Below are positions 46,707 to 56,814 of a stretch of DNA of 64,000 nt, in pieces. This DNA is from Glebionis coronaria (Eukaryota; Streptophyta; Magnoliopsida; Asterales; Asteraceae): NCBI GenBank assembly GCA_025667525.1, contig CM046875.1, positions 199,368,125-199,432,124 on the forward strand. The letters run 5' to 3'. Position numbers and translations under genes: made by a program. The number at the start of each line of letters is the position of its first letter. Positions within the stretch are counted from its first letter, which is position 1. Under the pieces are notes generated by a model. The model was given only the letters and a program-made list of their open reading frames with translations. It was not told the origin of the DNA and ran no database searches.

Positions 46707-49700
46707 TGAAATGTGTATAATGCAAGTTCGTTTTCTCAGTTCTTAACTAATAGAAAGTCCAATCAATATCAAATTTTTAATTGTTTTTGGTTGTTCAAGC
46801 TTGCTTGGTAATCTATTGCTAATTCAAACAACACTAAGTAAAAATGAAAAATATAAACCTATTTATACGTAAAACAAATTGCAAATTCCAAATTTTATTC
46901 AAGTAAAATATTAAAATGCAAAATTTAAAAGTATAAGGACTGAAAATGTAATTTCTATGAAATATAAATGCTTGAAATGTAAATTCTAAAAATTATAAGG
47001 ACTAAAAATGTAAAACAGTTAACTACAAGGACTAAACTTGTAAAAATTCTAACAAACTAACCAAATTTAACAAACTAACAAACTTCTAAAACTGAAATTA
47101 AACAAACTAACAAATCCAGGGACTAACTTTTGCAATTACCACAAAATTAGAAAGATTAGCTAGGTTTAAACACTAAATTGAAATCCAGGGACTAAAATGC
47201 AAATTTCCAAACTTTTTAAGTAAAAACGGGCTTAATGAAAGATTAAGCTCGTTTGAGCTTATTTCTCAACCAATTAAGCTGAAACAAATTGCAAACTACT
47301 TCAAATCCAATAATAGAAACGTGTGTTTAAGGAAAATGTCTAAAAGTCCAAAATAAGCAAAAGAGAGCTTATCAATAAGCTCAAAATAAGCTATAGCATA
47401 ATCCAGACATCCACAACTTGATTTTTGTAAAGAAAATGAATAAGCACTTGATTTAAAGCAGGGGAAATCAAACTAGAACAAATTTCATCCAGAAATAAGC
47501 CAGATATTTGAAAATAAGCTCAAATGAGCTTATGTTGACCAAAAGTTGACCAGATTTATGAAAAAGCTCAAAATCTCAAAATCTCATATTCAACACTTAC
47601 TAAACTGATTTGTGAAAGAAAACAGCTAGATTTATGAAGTAGATAATGAGATCTAGTGAAACAGTTAGCAAATCACATCAGAGAATGAACATTGCTCAGG
47701 TCTGAACAAATAAGCTGTTTTCTTGCTTATTCCTTGAAACTGTAGAATTTCCTCCTAGATACTAAAAGATTATGATGTAAGCTTTAACTAGAAACTGGTT
47801 TGAGCAATTTTCATTAAGAATTGAAAGAGAAATGATCAATTGAATCTGACAAGTTTTGAACTAAAAGCTGTTAAAAGGTATGACCCAATCTTTTTATCAA
47901 CCAATTGCCTTTTTGACTATATGTATGACTTATAAAAGACTCAGGACTACTTGTTAACTTCTAAGGACTGCAAATGATCACTTTAACCCCAATTACCAAC
48001 ACTTGACAACTGAATTACAACTAGACCCAAACACTCCTTATCTGATTATGATCAATCTTTTACAAAGGATTTTTGATCTATGATTAGAACTGAATTAAGA
48101 GCTATAGCAAACTTGTTTAAGTGAGTAAAATGTGAGCTAATCAAACTGAAATCACACACTTACAACTACCAGAACTCAATTAAGCTAAATGACTAAAAAG
48201 TTACTGAAAATTAGATCAAATCTATAAGACTGAACACAATAGCACAAAATCAAACTACAATACACTAAAATCACTCAATCAAACATCAACTAACCAAATA
48301 GAATCAGGCAGCCATCAATCATTACACTAGGAAATATAGCATGCAAGAACTGTTTAGAGGAACTTAAATCAGAAACTCAGAACCTATTGTAGAAAACCTT
48401 TGGGTAGAAGAGGAGCGCTGAGCTCTCTTGCCCTAGTGATACCACCACCTATCACTAGCTATCAACTCTTATCAATCACCAAAACAGCTACAAATCATCA
48501 TTCTGCATATAAAACCTTCAAGAACTTGGAATGAACTGAATTTTTGATCAAACAGCAACAATTCTTCAACAAAGTCAGTTATGATCCATGTATGATCATA
48601 ACAAACTTCAAACAGCAACAATGGAATCCAATATCAGCAAGAAAGTAGCAGGAATTGAAGAACAAGATTTGGCGGGAAAACTGGAATTTGAAATTTTATT
48701 GATGAATTCTGTTACAAATGGTTGTTACAAAGTTCTAACTAACTAACAAACTCAAGAGCTTGTCAGACTCTTGAGTTGTTAGGTGAAAAGGAGGGAAAAG
48801 AAGAAAAGGGAAATTGAGAGAACTATGTGTTTTCTGAAAATTAACTACTACTCAAAATGAAGAACAAGTTGTGTATTTATAGGCTAAACTTGAGAGTTTG
48901 TTGGAGATGTGACGTGTTCAGGCCAATCATTACTTGACACGTGGAAGAATTCTGCATTCCCACTTTGAAGGTGATGAACTCATTTGGGGGTTTTTGATTC
49001 ATTGGATAATATGCTAATTAAGTTGCACCATTGGATTCGTCTCATCAAAACGAGCAACTTTGATATTTTGATCTTCTTCTGAAATGCATTCTATCAAAAA
49101 CGCGATCCTGGAAAATATTTTGGTGAAAGAGAGAGACACGTGGCAGCTTCTTATTGGTGGAAAAAGTGTTACACGGATCACACTGTTGTGATCTTGCATT
49201 AAATGTGGCGGCTTGTAGTGGGATTTAATTGTTTGATCCGTGTGTCTTTCTTTCTCTCTTCTCATTGGTCCTTAGCCTTTCACTTGGATTGATCTTTATT
49301 TAACTTTCAAAACTTGGCAGAATAAGCCCCTTAACTTGGCAGATTTCTCTTTAAGGCTAGAAACTTCATTTCTTTGACAATTTTGGCCCTTTAACTTTGA
49401 TTCTTCAACAAAATGACCCTTTGACTTGATTGACTTTGTAATTTGACCAGGTTTGACTTGGATCTTGACTTTGCAGTATTTGCACTTTAAGTCCCTCAAC
49501 TTTCAAGACTTGTCAAGATAGGTCCTTGAGCTTTGAAAACTTGTCACTTGTGATCCTTCCTTGTCTTTTTCATCCTTTTGAGCTTGGTTTTTCCTTGTTT
49601 GCTTGAAATTGTATCCTTTTACCTACATGAGATCACACAAACACAAACATACCACATAACACTGCTTTTTACAAGATAAATGGGTATTTTGCTTCATGTT

Positions 49701-49746
49701 TTAGGGTTATTTGTTGATAAAAGGATATGAGTTTAAGCTCATATCA
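46707..49746 (-). repeat. Element G LTR, right copy (5' LTR)
   Basis: Same length and landmarks as the left copy: leader hairpin 48408-48429, promoter module 48874-48944 and terminal hairpin 49724-49745. This copy would drive transcription of G leftward. Confidence 0.96.
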
Positions 49747-49751
49747 TTTAG

Positions 49752-49827
49752 TCTATTATTTTTTCCTAAAGGTAATTTTCTAAGTTTATCCTATAACGTA
49801 TCTAATTAATATACATTCCACGACACA
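49752..49827 (+). repeat. Element F 5' LTR, last part
   Basis: Continues the F LTR after G and its TTTAG duplication, ending near ACGACACA before the primer site. The exact end is uncertain by a few bases. Confidence 0.7.
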
Positions 49828-49837
49828 TAAAAAATTT

Positions 49838-49856
49838 TGACGCCGCTGTCGGGGAT
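49838..49856 (+). other. Primer binding site of F (tRNA-Asp type)
   Basis: TGACGCCGCTGTCGGGGAT, related to the tRNA-Asp complement TGGCGCCGTTGCCGGGGAT with three changes. Confidence 0.8.
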
Positions 49857-50527
49857 GTTGTGTATGATTCGTCTTTGTGAGATTTGTTGATCGTTGATGA
49901 AGACCCTTTCCGTCCTCGGAAAGTTTTGTTATTTTTCTGTTATATAGTATGTATCATTTTTCGTGTTTTTTGTTATTACTATATTGTATTACGTAGAACA
50001 ATAAATTTATCTACTTTCAAATAAGACCTTAGTTGGGATTTCATCACCTAGCTATTGTATTCGAATCCAAAACGAAAAAAAAGGCAAAATAGATAAATAC
50101 TAATAAAAAGTTTGAACTCGATTTATACAAAATATAAGGTGGGTATAAGGCGACGTGCTATAAAAGGCCGTCTAAGGAAAAAGGTTTTTAAGTGTTTTGT
50201 GCCACCTCGTTTCCCCGCTTGCTTGTGCGTATATTGAGAGGGACGACCGATTATTGGTTTGCCAACTCAAGTAGTATTATACCTTAATTTTTGTAGTTTA
50301 CTTATTGAACCTCGAGACGTTTAGGTTTTCACCTATCGTTTCAAAGTCGACCGAGGGTAATTTATTTCCATAGTAGTTATCCTTATTCCTTGTTTTTTAT
50401 CGATCATTTTGATTGAGCAATACCAAATAAAAATACCAAAAATAATCTTCTTCTTGTCTAATTTCTTTTCGTCAATCCTCTAAAATTCTCGTTACTTTGG
50501 TTTATGCAATTATGATCTTCTCGACTT
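49857..50527 (+). other. Element F 5' leader
   Basis: Non-coding. It holds the block GGTGGGTATAAGGCG (50139-50153) ... TTTTGTGCCACCTCGTTTCC ... GCTTGCTTGTGCG (to about 50228), shared closely with E (56377-56466) and in part with D and G. It ends in ATTACAATAGGC just after the first gag codons, a possible 3' splice site. Confidence 0.65.
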
Positions 50528-51855
50528 TTGATTGATTACAATAGGCTTGAAAATATTCCTCGTAGAAATAGAAATCGTCAACAACGAATAGTGGAACCCA
50601 AGCTTCCACCTATTGTTGTAGAGATGGTCGATAACCGAACAATGGAGGAATTGCTTTGTGCACCCACCGAAGGGTTTGGGGAAGCAATCATTGTGCCGGC
50701 TATTTTGGCGGATCATTTTGAGATTAAGACGGGTCTTTTATCGCGCATTCGCGCCGACCAATTTCGTGGCAATGAGACCGATAACCCGCACTCTCACATT
50801 CGGAATTTTCTTCGTATTACCTCGACTCTCAAGTTTATAGATGTGCCGAATGATGCGATTAAGCTCATGCTTTTTCCGTACTCGCTCTAGGGTAACGCTA
50901 AGATTTGGTATGAGAAAGAACCACCGGGTTCGATTTTGACATGGGATGATTTAGTGTCTAAGTTCATGAATTACTTCTTTCCACCATCTAAGACCACACA
51001 CTTTAAGAACGAGATCACTAGATTTGAACAAAAAATGCATGAATCGTTTGGGGTTGCTTGAGAAATTTTAAAGATTTGCTAAGACAATGTCCACACCACG
51101 GTTTATTGGAATTGCATCAAATAAATACTTTTTATAATGGGCTTAATATGGTTGAACAAGATTCTTTAAATGCTGCCGCGGGTGGTAATCTTTTAAGAAA
51201 AACTCCGAGAGACGCGTGTGGTTTAATTGAGAATAAGTCTAGAGCACAATATTCACGAAACACACTGGTTGTTTCCAATGTGAATTCATTTAATACCGAG
51301 ATTCCTAGATTGGACTCTAAGATTAATAATGGATTTGCTACATTGTTGAATGAGATTAGGAAGAATCCTCATGGATCGATTAATATGGTTGATAATTTTT
51401 GTGTATCATGTGGTGGAGCACATCCTAATTATGCTTGTTCAACCACGGGGTTTGATCAAGCTAGTGCTTTTGCCGCGACGGGAACTAATGGCTCCAATGG
51501 TCAAGTTCCTCGTCAAAATCATGTTGCTCCACCGGCTTTTCCACCGGTTCAAAATAGGTACAGCAATGGGAATAATGGGAATAATTTTAACCGTGGTAAC
51601 CAAGGGAATTTCAATCAAGGAAATGGGTTTAATGTTAATCAAAACAATCAAGGGTTTCAAAGCAATAACCAAAATGATTTGTCGAGCTACATTAAAACGA
51701 ATGAGGCAAATTTGAAAGCTTTTCAAAACAATATTCAAGGACAAATGGAAACTTTGAAAAATGAGTTTCAAAATATGATTAAAGGGCAAAACAATAAGAT
51801 TGAGCTTAATCAACAAAGACTTGAACAAAACCAAAACCGTTTTGAGCAAGATTAG
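50528..51855 (+). pseudogene. gag: Element F gag (stops and frameshifts)
   Basis: Athila-type gag close to that of E (shared APTEGFGEA, VPAILADHFE, FPPSKTTHFKNE, CPHHG, INTFYNGL, AAAGGN). A TAG at 50888-50890 interrupts SL-GNAKIW, a frameshift lies just before 51058, and a further stop ends the second part at 51853-51855. The knuckle CVSCGGAHPNYAC (CX2CX3HX4C) is at about 51400-51440, followed by an Asn/Gln-rich tail. Starts upstream of 50528 are also possible because the N-terminus seems degraded compared with E. Confidence 0.82.
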
Positions 51856-51872
51856 AGCAAAGTCAAAATCAT

Positions 51873-52268
51873 ATGCAACAAAGTTTAGAACAAGGTGAAA
51901 ATAATTTGCTTTCTATGTTTGAGGGATTTATGTCCAAACCATCCTCTTCTTCGGGTTTCTTACCTAGCAATATCATTCCAAACCCGAGGGGAGAGCTTAA
52001 GGCTATCACCGCTTATGATGATGATAATGTAGAAAGAGTGATTGAGCTTTATGTTCCACCTAAAGAAACTTTTTTTAATGTTACCAAGACTATTTTAAGT
52101 ATGATTAGTTCCTTGGGTTTCTTTGATTTCTATCCCGAGAAATATAAAGATCCGGGTCAATTTTTGATACCTTGTGTTTTTTATGAGCTTGGGGAATGCA
52201 AAGCTCTAGCCGATCTAGGAGCTAGCATTAACGTAATGCCCTTAGAATTTTAGAAGACCCTTGAATAT
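51873..52268 (+). pseudogene. pro: Element F protease N-terminal part (cut by element E)
   Basis: Starts after a frameshift, with [12 protein letters not shown] and [10 protein letters not shown] as in E, then an unrelated or rearranged stretch (about 52015-52140), then DPGQFLIPC and the active-site motif [16 protein letters not shown] follows at 52251-52253 and element E begins at 52269. The spacer normally found between gag and protease is shortened. Confidence 0.8.
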
Positions 52269-52269
52269 T

Positions 52270-52299
52270 GATGAGACTGCTTTTATACATAGTCTCATT
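52270..52299 (+). other. Terminal hairpin of the E LTR
   Basis: GATGAGACT, 12-base loop, AGTCTCAT followed by T in this copy and C in the 3' LTR copy (61961-61990), giving an 8- or 9-bp stem from base 2 of the LTR. Confidence 0.85.
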
Positions 52300-53117
52300 G
52301 TCCAAATAGGGCTTAAAATGCATAAAATATCATTAAACTGCCAAATATATGCTCGTGTTTGTTACTTGTGTATTTTTAGGTACGGATATTGAGGAAATGG
52401 CAAAAGATCACAAGAATCAATCAAAAACGAACACGGGAAACGAAGCCGCACAATGAACCGGGCCCAAGTTTAGATTTTAAAAAAATGCCCTTGAAGAATT
52501 GAAGATTGTCAAGTTTGATCCCTCAACTTTTGAAGATTAACACTTTATACCCCTCAAATATTCAAAATTATGAATAGGGTCCCTAAAGTTTGAAGACATT
52601 ACAAGTTCAGTCCTTGAAGAATCCAAGAATTGCATTTGAAGTCCTTGTTAAAAGTATGAAAACAACTTGTGCCAAAAATGACAAGTTGTCCAAAGTTGTC
52701 AAAGGGAAAATGGGCGTTGATAGCTATTATTTACAACATGAACAAATGAGGAAAGCTTGGGGGTCAATTCTGCCAGACAGCCAAACTTACCCATCCATTC
52801 ACATTTTGACACCTCACCATTACCCACCCGAATACCCATTTACCCAATAACCCTACCCAACCCGTAACCAAACCCACCCAACCAGGTTTAATAAATAAAC
52901 CTGGGTCAAACCCCAGTCAACACCCCACTTGTTTTTCCCACCCAAACACTTAATTTAAAAATCACTCTACCCAAAATAGATTAAACCCACATTAATCCCC
53001 CACATAAACCCTAATTTTCCCAGGCATAATCAGATTAAAAACAAAGGGGTTTTTCCCCCAATTGTGCAGATTGATGATTAAACTTTTTGTCACCCCATCC
53101 CACACCAAAACCGTGCA

Positions 53118-53139
53118 CAAGACACACCCATGTGTCTTG
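53118..53139. other. Perfect hairpin upstream of the E TATA box
   Basis: CAAGACACA-CCCA-TGTGTCTTG, 9-bp stem, about 240 bp before the TATA box; conserved in the 3' LTR (about 62808-62829). Possible regulatory palindrome. Confidence 0.75.
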
Positions 53140-53380
53140 TGGGACCCTCCCCTGCCCCGTCCCTTTCCCTCAAAACCATAAACCCGACACATCCAACGAC
53201 TCACACATACTCCTTGGTCCCCAAGCAGATTTGAACACTCGTGATCAAGATTCCAACAGCTGGACATCACAAACAAGCTCACATGTGCCATCTTTGACTG
53301 AAATTCAAGAAGAAGACCAAGGGCATTATAGGACTTTCAAGATTAGGGTTTCTGTTTTTCTAGATAGTTCTTCTTAGTAG

Positions 53381-53388
53381 TATATATA
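53381..53388 (+). promoter_or_regulatory. TATA box of the E LTR
   Basis: TATATATA followed by GGAGACG. It is conserved in the 3' LTR near 63073-63080 and lies 430 bp upstream of the hairpin cluster. Confidence 0.65.
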
Positions 53389-53814
53389 GGAGACGTATGT
53401 GTCCCTATAAGCTTGTTCCAGATTTTTTTCAAGCATTTGTAATCCTTTTTAAAATATTATAAAGTTGGTATTTTTTTGGATAAATTATAATTCCTTTTAT
53501 TGTTTTTTAGAAATTTGGTGCATGCTTGAATAGTCTGAGTTCCATTGATATTTGTTAAACACTTAGTGTTTTTTTTGAGTTTTCAAAATAGGTTTTGAAA
53601 AGGTTTGAATTTTTCAGAAATTTAAGAAGATTAAGAAGTGAAAGTGGATTGGTTTTCTTGTTTTTCTGAGGGTAATTCCTTGTTTAAAACGTGGTTAAGT
53701 TTCATTGGCTTGTGAAAAGGTTTATAAGTTTTCAAAAATCAGAAAGTATACTTTTGCTTGTGTGTTCATTGATTTTTGCAGGTTTTATTGTTGATTGTTT
53801 GACAAAGGTTCTGC

Positions 53815-53876
53815 ATAGGCCCCAGCCTATTGGAGGTGGTTAAGCAACCACTGAGGGACCTGGATGTAGGTCCCTC
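53815..53876 (+). other. Three consecutive hairpins in the E LTR leader
   Basis: ATAGGC-CCCA-GCCTAT (53815-53830), GTGGTT-AAGC-AACCAC (53836-53851), GAGGGACCT-GGATGT-AGGTCCCTC (53853-53876), all perfect. TTTTTGCAG ends 34 bases upstream at 53781 and AAG|GTAAAA follows at 53877-53885, resembling splice acceptor and donor. In the 3' LTR (63507-63568) the loop of the second changes and the third has one mismatch. Confidence 0.88.
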
Positions 53877-54517
53877 AAGGTAAAATCCTTGATTCTATTT
53901 CAATTTTCATAAATTTGGTGTTATTGTGATTTGCATGAAATTGCATGCTAATTGTTCAAGTGTTGTTTATTTGACTGATATTGCTCTCTTGTTGGATTAT
54001 ATGCATGTTAGAAGCATTAGTAATCAGTTTGGGTGTGTTTTGATACCATTTGGTTTGAAAATTTTCATTATCAGAAATTTAAAGGGGTGTTTGGATTTGC
54101 ACATTATTTGAGTTTCCTTGGTTGATTTTGTGTTAAAACCTGTTAAACACAATCCCTAAGTAGTTATTAGGTTGTATGCTAGATTGGTTTTTAATTTGGT
54201 GAGATTTTAAAGCATTTTGCATGTCAAAAGAATGGAGAATAGCTCATTAATCAGTTAAGTCTCTTGTCTGCTTGTTTTTCTTGAATTTGTGCATCAAAAT
54301 CTTGAAAGTTGTTAGATTATAGGTCTAAGTAGGCTTTGTGATTGATTGAATGCTAGTTGGTTACTTTGTGTGAAAGATTTGTGCCATTAAAAATCATTTT
54401 TGTGCAAGTAAAACCAGCAAATATACTCATCAGTCACCTAAGCTTTTTCAGAAACTTGATTGTGTCTATTGTGCTTGATTCTGTTTGATCTTGTTGTTTC
54501 TTGTGTTTGCATTGACT

Positions 54518-54542
54518 CCCTACACTCCAACTGAGTGTAGGG
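54518..54542. other. 10-bp hairpin carrying a purine-tract-like arm
   Basis: CCCTACACTC-CAACT-GAGTGTAGGG. The right arm with the next base, AGTGTAGGGG, is the purine-tract motif of elements D and G, here inside the LTR of E. Confidence 0.85.
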
Positions 54543-54784
54543 GTGCCTTCTTGTCCAATCAAAACACCATAAATTAGCAAAACAAGTCCTCTTGTTTAAT
54601 CTTTTCACAAGTGAAGAAATCACTTGTGTTCATCAGTCACAAGATCCTTGTCTGAGCACGTTTTTGGTGCTTATTTGTTTAAATCTTGATTAATTTGTAT
54701 TTGATTTGTGTTTTGAGTAAGTATTAGTTACACTATTTGAGTTTTTAAAGTTTAAAAAGAAAAAAAATATAAAAAGGTAAAAAG

Positions 54785-54852
54785 GACGTGGCCAGGACTC
54801 GAACCTGCGCCACTCCTCTCACACACAAACGCCTTAACCAACTGCCCTAGGG
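54785..54852 (-). other. tRNA-like segment in E LTR (antisense)
   Basis: Minus strand: A-box-like GGGCAGTTGGTTAAGG (54847-54832) and B-box GGTTCGAGTCC (54805-54795) inside GCAGG...CCTGG, with spacing as in a tRNA gene. The anticodon arm and acceptor do not pair well. The segment lies at about the same distance from the LTR start as the tRNA-like segment in F. Confidence 0.6.
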
Positions 54853-56064
54853 ACTTTGACTGGTATACTCTTGCATCATTTGAAATATAAGGAGTGTTTG
54901 TTTTTAAGCTTATTTAGCAAACAGCTTATTTATAAGCTGTTTTAAGCTTATTTCTTTGAGGTTTTTACTATTTAGCTTTTTTCTTAGGTTTGTATTAGGT
55001 TTTAGGACTTTTAGGAATTAAAAGTTTATTTTTCCCGTATTTTATTTATTTATTAGGATTATTTTTAGTTTAATTTTTAGAATGTAATTTAAAAATAGCA
55101 AAAAGCATTTTAAAAATCCAAAAAAATAGTTTTTAGGTTTTGAATTACATTTTTTAGGTTTTCAGCTATTTAAGTTTTCAATTTAGCTTATTTTTTATTT
55201 TATAGGATTTTAGGGTTTTTAGCTAACTTTAAAATTTAATATAAAATTATTAAATAGGTTTTAGAAAATTTTGATTGCATTTCTGTTTAGTTACATTATT
55301 TATGATTTTTGGTAATTTTTTAGAATTATTTAGTGAACTTTGAATTTTTTTGATTATTTTAATATTATTTTATTGTTAAAAATTCAAAGTTGGTTTTTTC
55401 TACTTTTTTCATTTTTCCTAGATTGTAGACACATAATTAGGAGTTTTGTCACTTTCCAAATATTTTTTTAGGTCTTTCATTTATTTTTCTAGAATTAATA
55501 TAAGTTTTAATTGATTTTAATAGTTTTTAAGTGTTTAAAAATAGTTTAATTTGGTTTTAAAATTTTTAAAAATAGTTTTTAGCTTAATTAGGTTATTTTT
55601 GAGGTTTACAAACTCTAAAATCTTGTTTAGGGCTTTTTAATAATTAACTGTGATTTTTAGGGCTTTAATTAGCATTAAAAAGTCATTATTTAATTAATTA
55701 AAAGGTTTTAGCAAGTTTGGATTTTTTGTAAACTCTATAATATTGTGAATTTTTAGGAATTTTTAGTAATTTTTAGGTTAAAATTTTAATTTTTGTACTA
55801 TTTACGGTTTTTACGTTATCGCTTTTTCGTCTTAGTTTAATCCGCCATCGTAACCGTCATTTCTTTTCTTCTCTCATTTCTTTCTTTTCTCATGACAATA
55901 AAATCAAACATAAATCAATTCATCACACAACACACTAGCCTCCTCGAGAACGAACTCACTTCACTTAGGGTCATACACACACGGTTTTCCTAAATCGTCG
56001 TGCACGCTTGCCCTATATTATTGCCTTGTTTTCCTAAACAAGTGTGATTTTACAACTATCATTT

Positions 56065-56083
56065 TGGCGCAGCTGCCGGGGAG
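56065..56083 (+). other. Primer binding site of E (tRNA-Asp type)
   Basis: TGGCGCAGCTGCCGGGGAG, three bases after the LTR end CTATCA (56061). Confidence 0.9.
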
Positions 56084-56814
56084 GCGTGTTGTGTTTTGAT
56101 TGAACATTGTTGTTTTTTTTATATAGCCATAAATAGTATTTGTATTAGTAGCACTCTACTAATACGTATTATCGTTTTTTGGTTTTTGTGTGAATATTAT
56201 TAATATATTGTATACGTAGAACAATAAATTCACAAGTACTCCAAATACGTGAGAAATCACAACCTTGACTTGGGAGGTCATTACCCAATCATTGTATTCG
56301 AATCTCAAACCAAAGAAAAAAGGCAAAAATAGATAAATACTTTCGTGAAGCTTAATCTTGATAATACAAACTATAAGGTGGGTATAAGGCGGTTGTATTT
56401 CACGACCTAAAGGAAAAAGGCTCTTAAGTGCTTCGCGCCGCCTCGTTTCCTCCGCTTGCTTGTGCGTATTTGATTTTGAGAGTGAATCGAGGGTTTTGCC
56501 GCCCAAAGTATTATTACATATTATACATATTTTCTTGGTTTCTATTGATTAAACCCTCTTGAACGATTTGGTGTTCCACCATCGTTCTAAAGTCATCGAA
56601 GGCGTTCACTCCACATGATCGTTTTCATTCCTTGAGGCTTCTTTAATCGAGAGATTTGATTAAGGAGAAGATTTGTAGATTTGTGTCTACCTAATACATT
56701 TCACCAATTTCCAAAAAAAAAAGTTAATACCATCAAAAACCACAAAAAAAATTTAAAAATACAAAATACCAAAAAGAATCTTCTTTGCTCGTCTCCACGT
56801 TGTACGTGAAGTTT
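56084..56814 (+). other. Element E 5' leader
   Basis: Non-coding. It contains the conserved block GGTGGGTATAAGGCG (56377-56391) to CTTAAGTGCTTCGCGCCGCC (about 56427-56446) and GCTTGCTTGTGCG, and then an A-rich stretch before gag. Confidence 0.7.

Larger units (their letters stand above)
35200..49746 (-). mobile_element. Element G, complete Athila-like Ty3/gypsy retrotransposon
   Basis: 14,547 bp. LTRs 35200-38239 and 46707-49746 are both 3040 bp, keep a constant 11,507-bp offset throughout, and show no difference by eye, including two identical translated frames. The target duplication TTTAG (35195-35199; 49747-49751) is exact, in the LTR of F. Minus strand order: 5' LTR (right), primer site, leader, one 1909-codon gag-pol frame, 2-kb non-coding tail, polypurine tract, 3' LTR (left). 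There is no env-like frame. All signs point to a very recent insertion that may still be competent. Confidence 0.97.
32299..52268 (+). mobile_element. Element F, Athila-like element (host of G and E)
   Basis: Plus-strand order: 5' LTR 32299-35199 continuing at 49752-49827, primer site 49838-49856, leader, gag from about 50528, protease up to 52268, where element E interrupts it. The 14.5-kb element G sits inside the LTR. F itself inserted in the 3' LTR of B. Gag-pro is broken by stops and frameshifts. Any pol and the 3' LTR would lie to the right of the window, so whether F had RT/integrase cannot be said. Confidence 0.85.
52269..56061 (+). repeat. Element E 5' LTR
   Basis: TGATGAGACT...ACTATCA. 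Landmarks in order: terminal hairpin 52270-52299, hairpin 53118-53139, TATA box 53381-53388, three-hairpin cluster 53815-53876 followed by AAG|GTAAAA, hairpin 54518-54542, antisense tRNA-like segment 54785-54852, then a long TTTTTAG-rich AT stretch (54950-55800). The small open frames (for example 52590-52850 and 53087-53377) recur in the 3' LTR without signs of coding constraint. Confidence 0.9.

Noticed and set aside
52590..53377. Open frames of 86 and 96 codons in the E LTR, also in the 3' LTR
   Set aside because: Upstream of the TATA box in an LTR and no recognised domain; conserved only as far as the LTR pair is.
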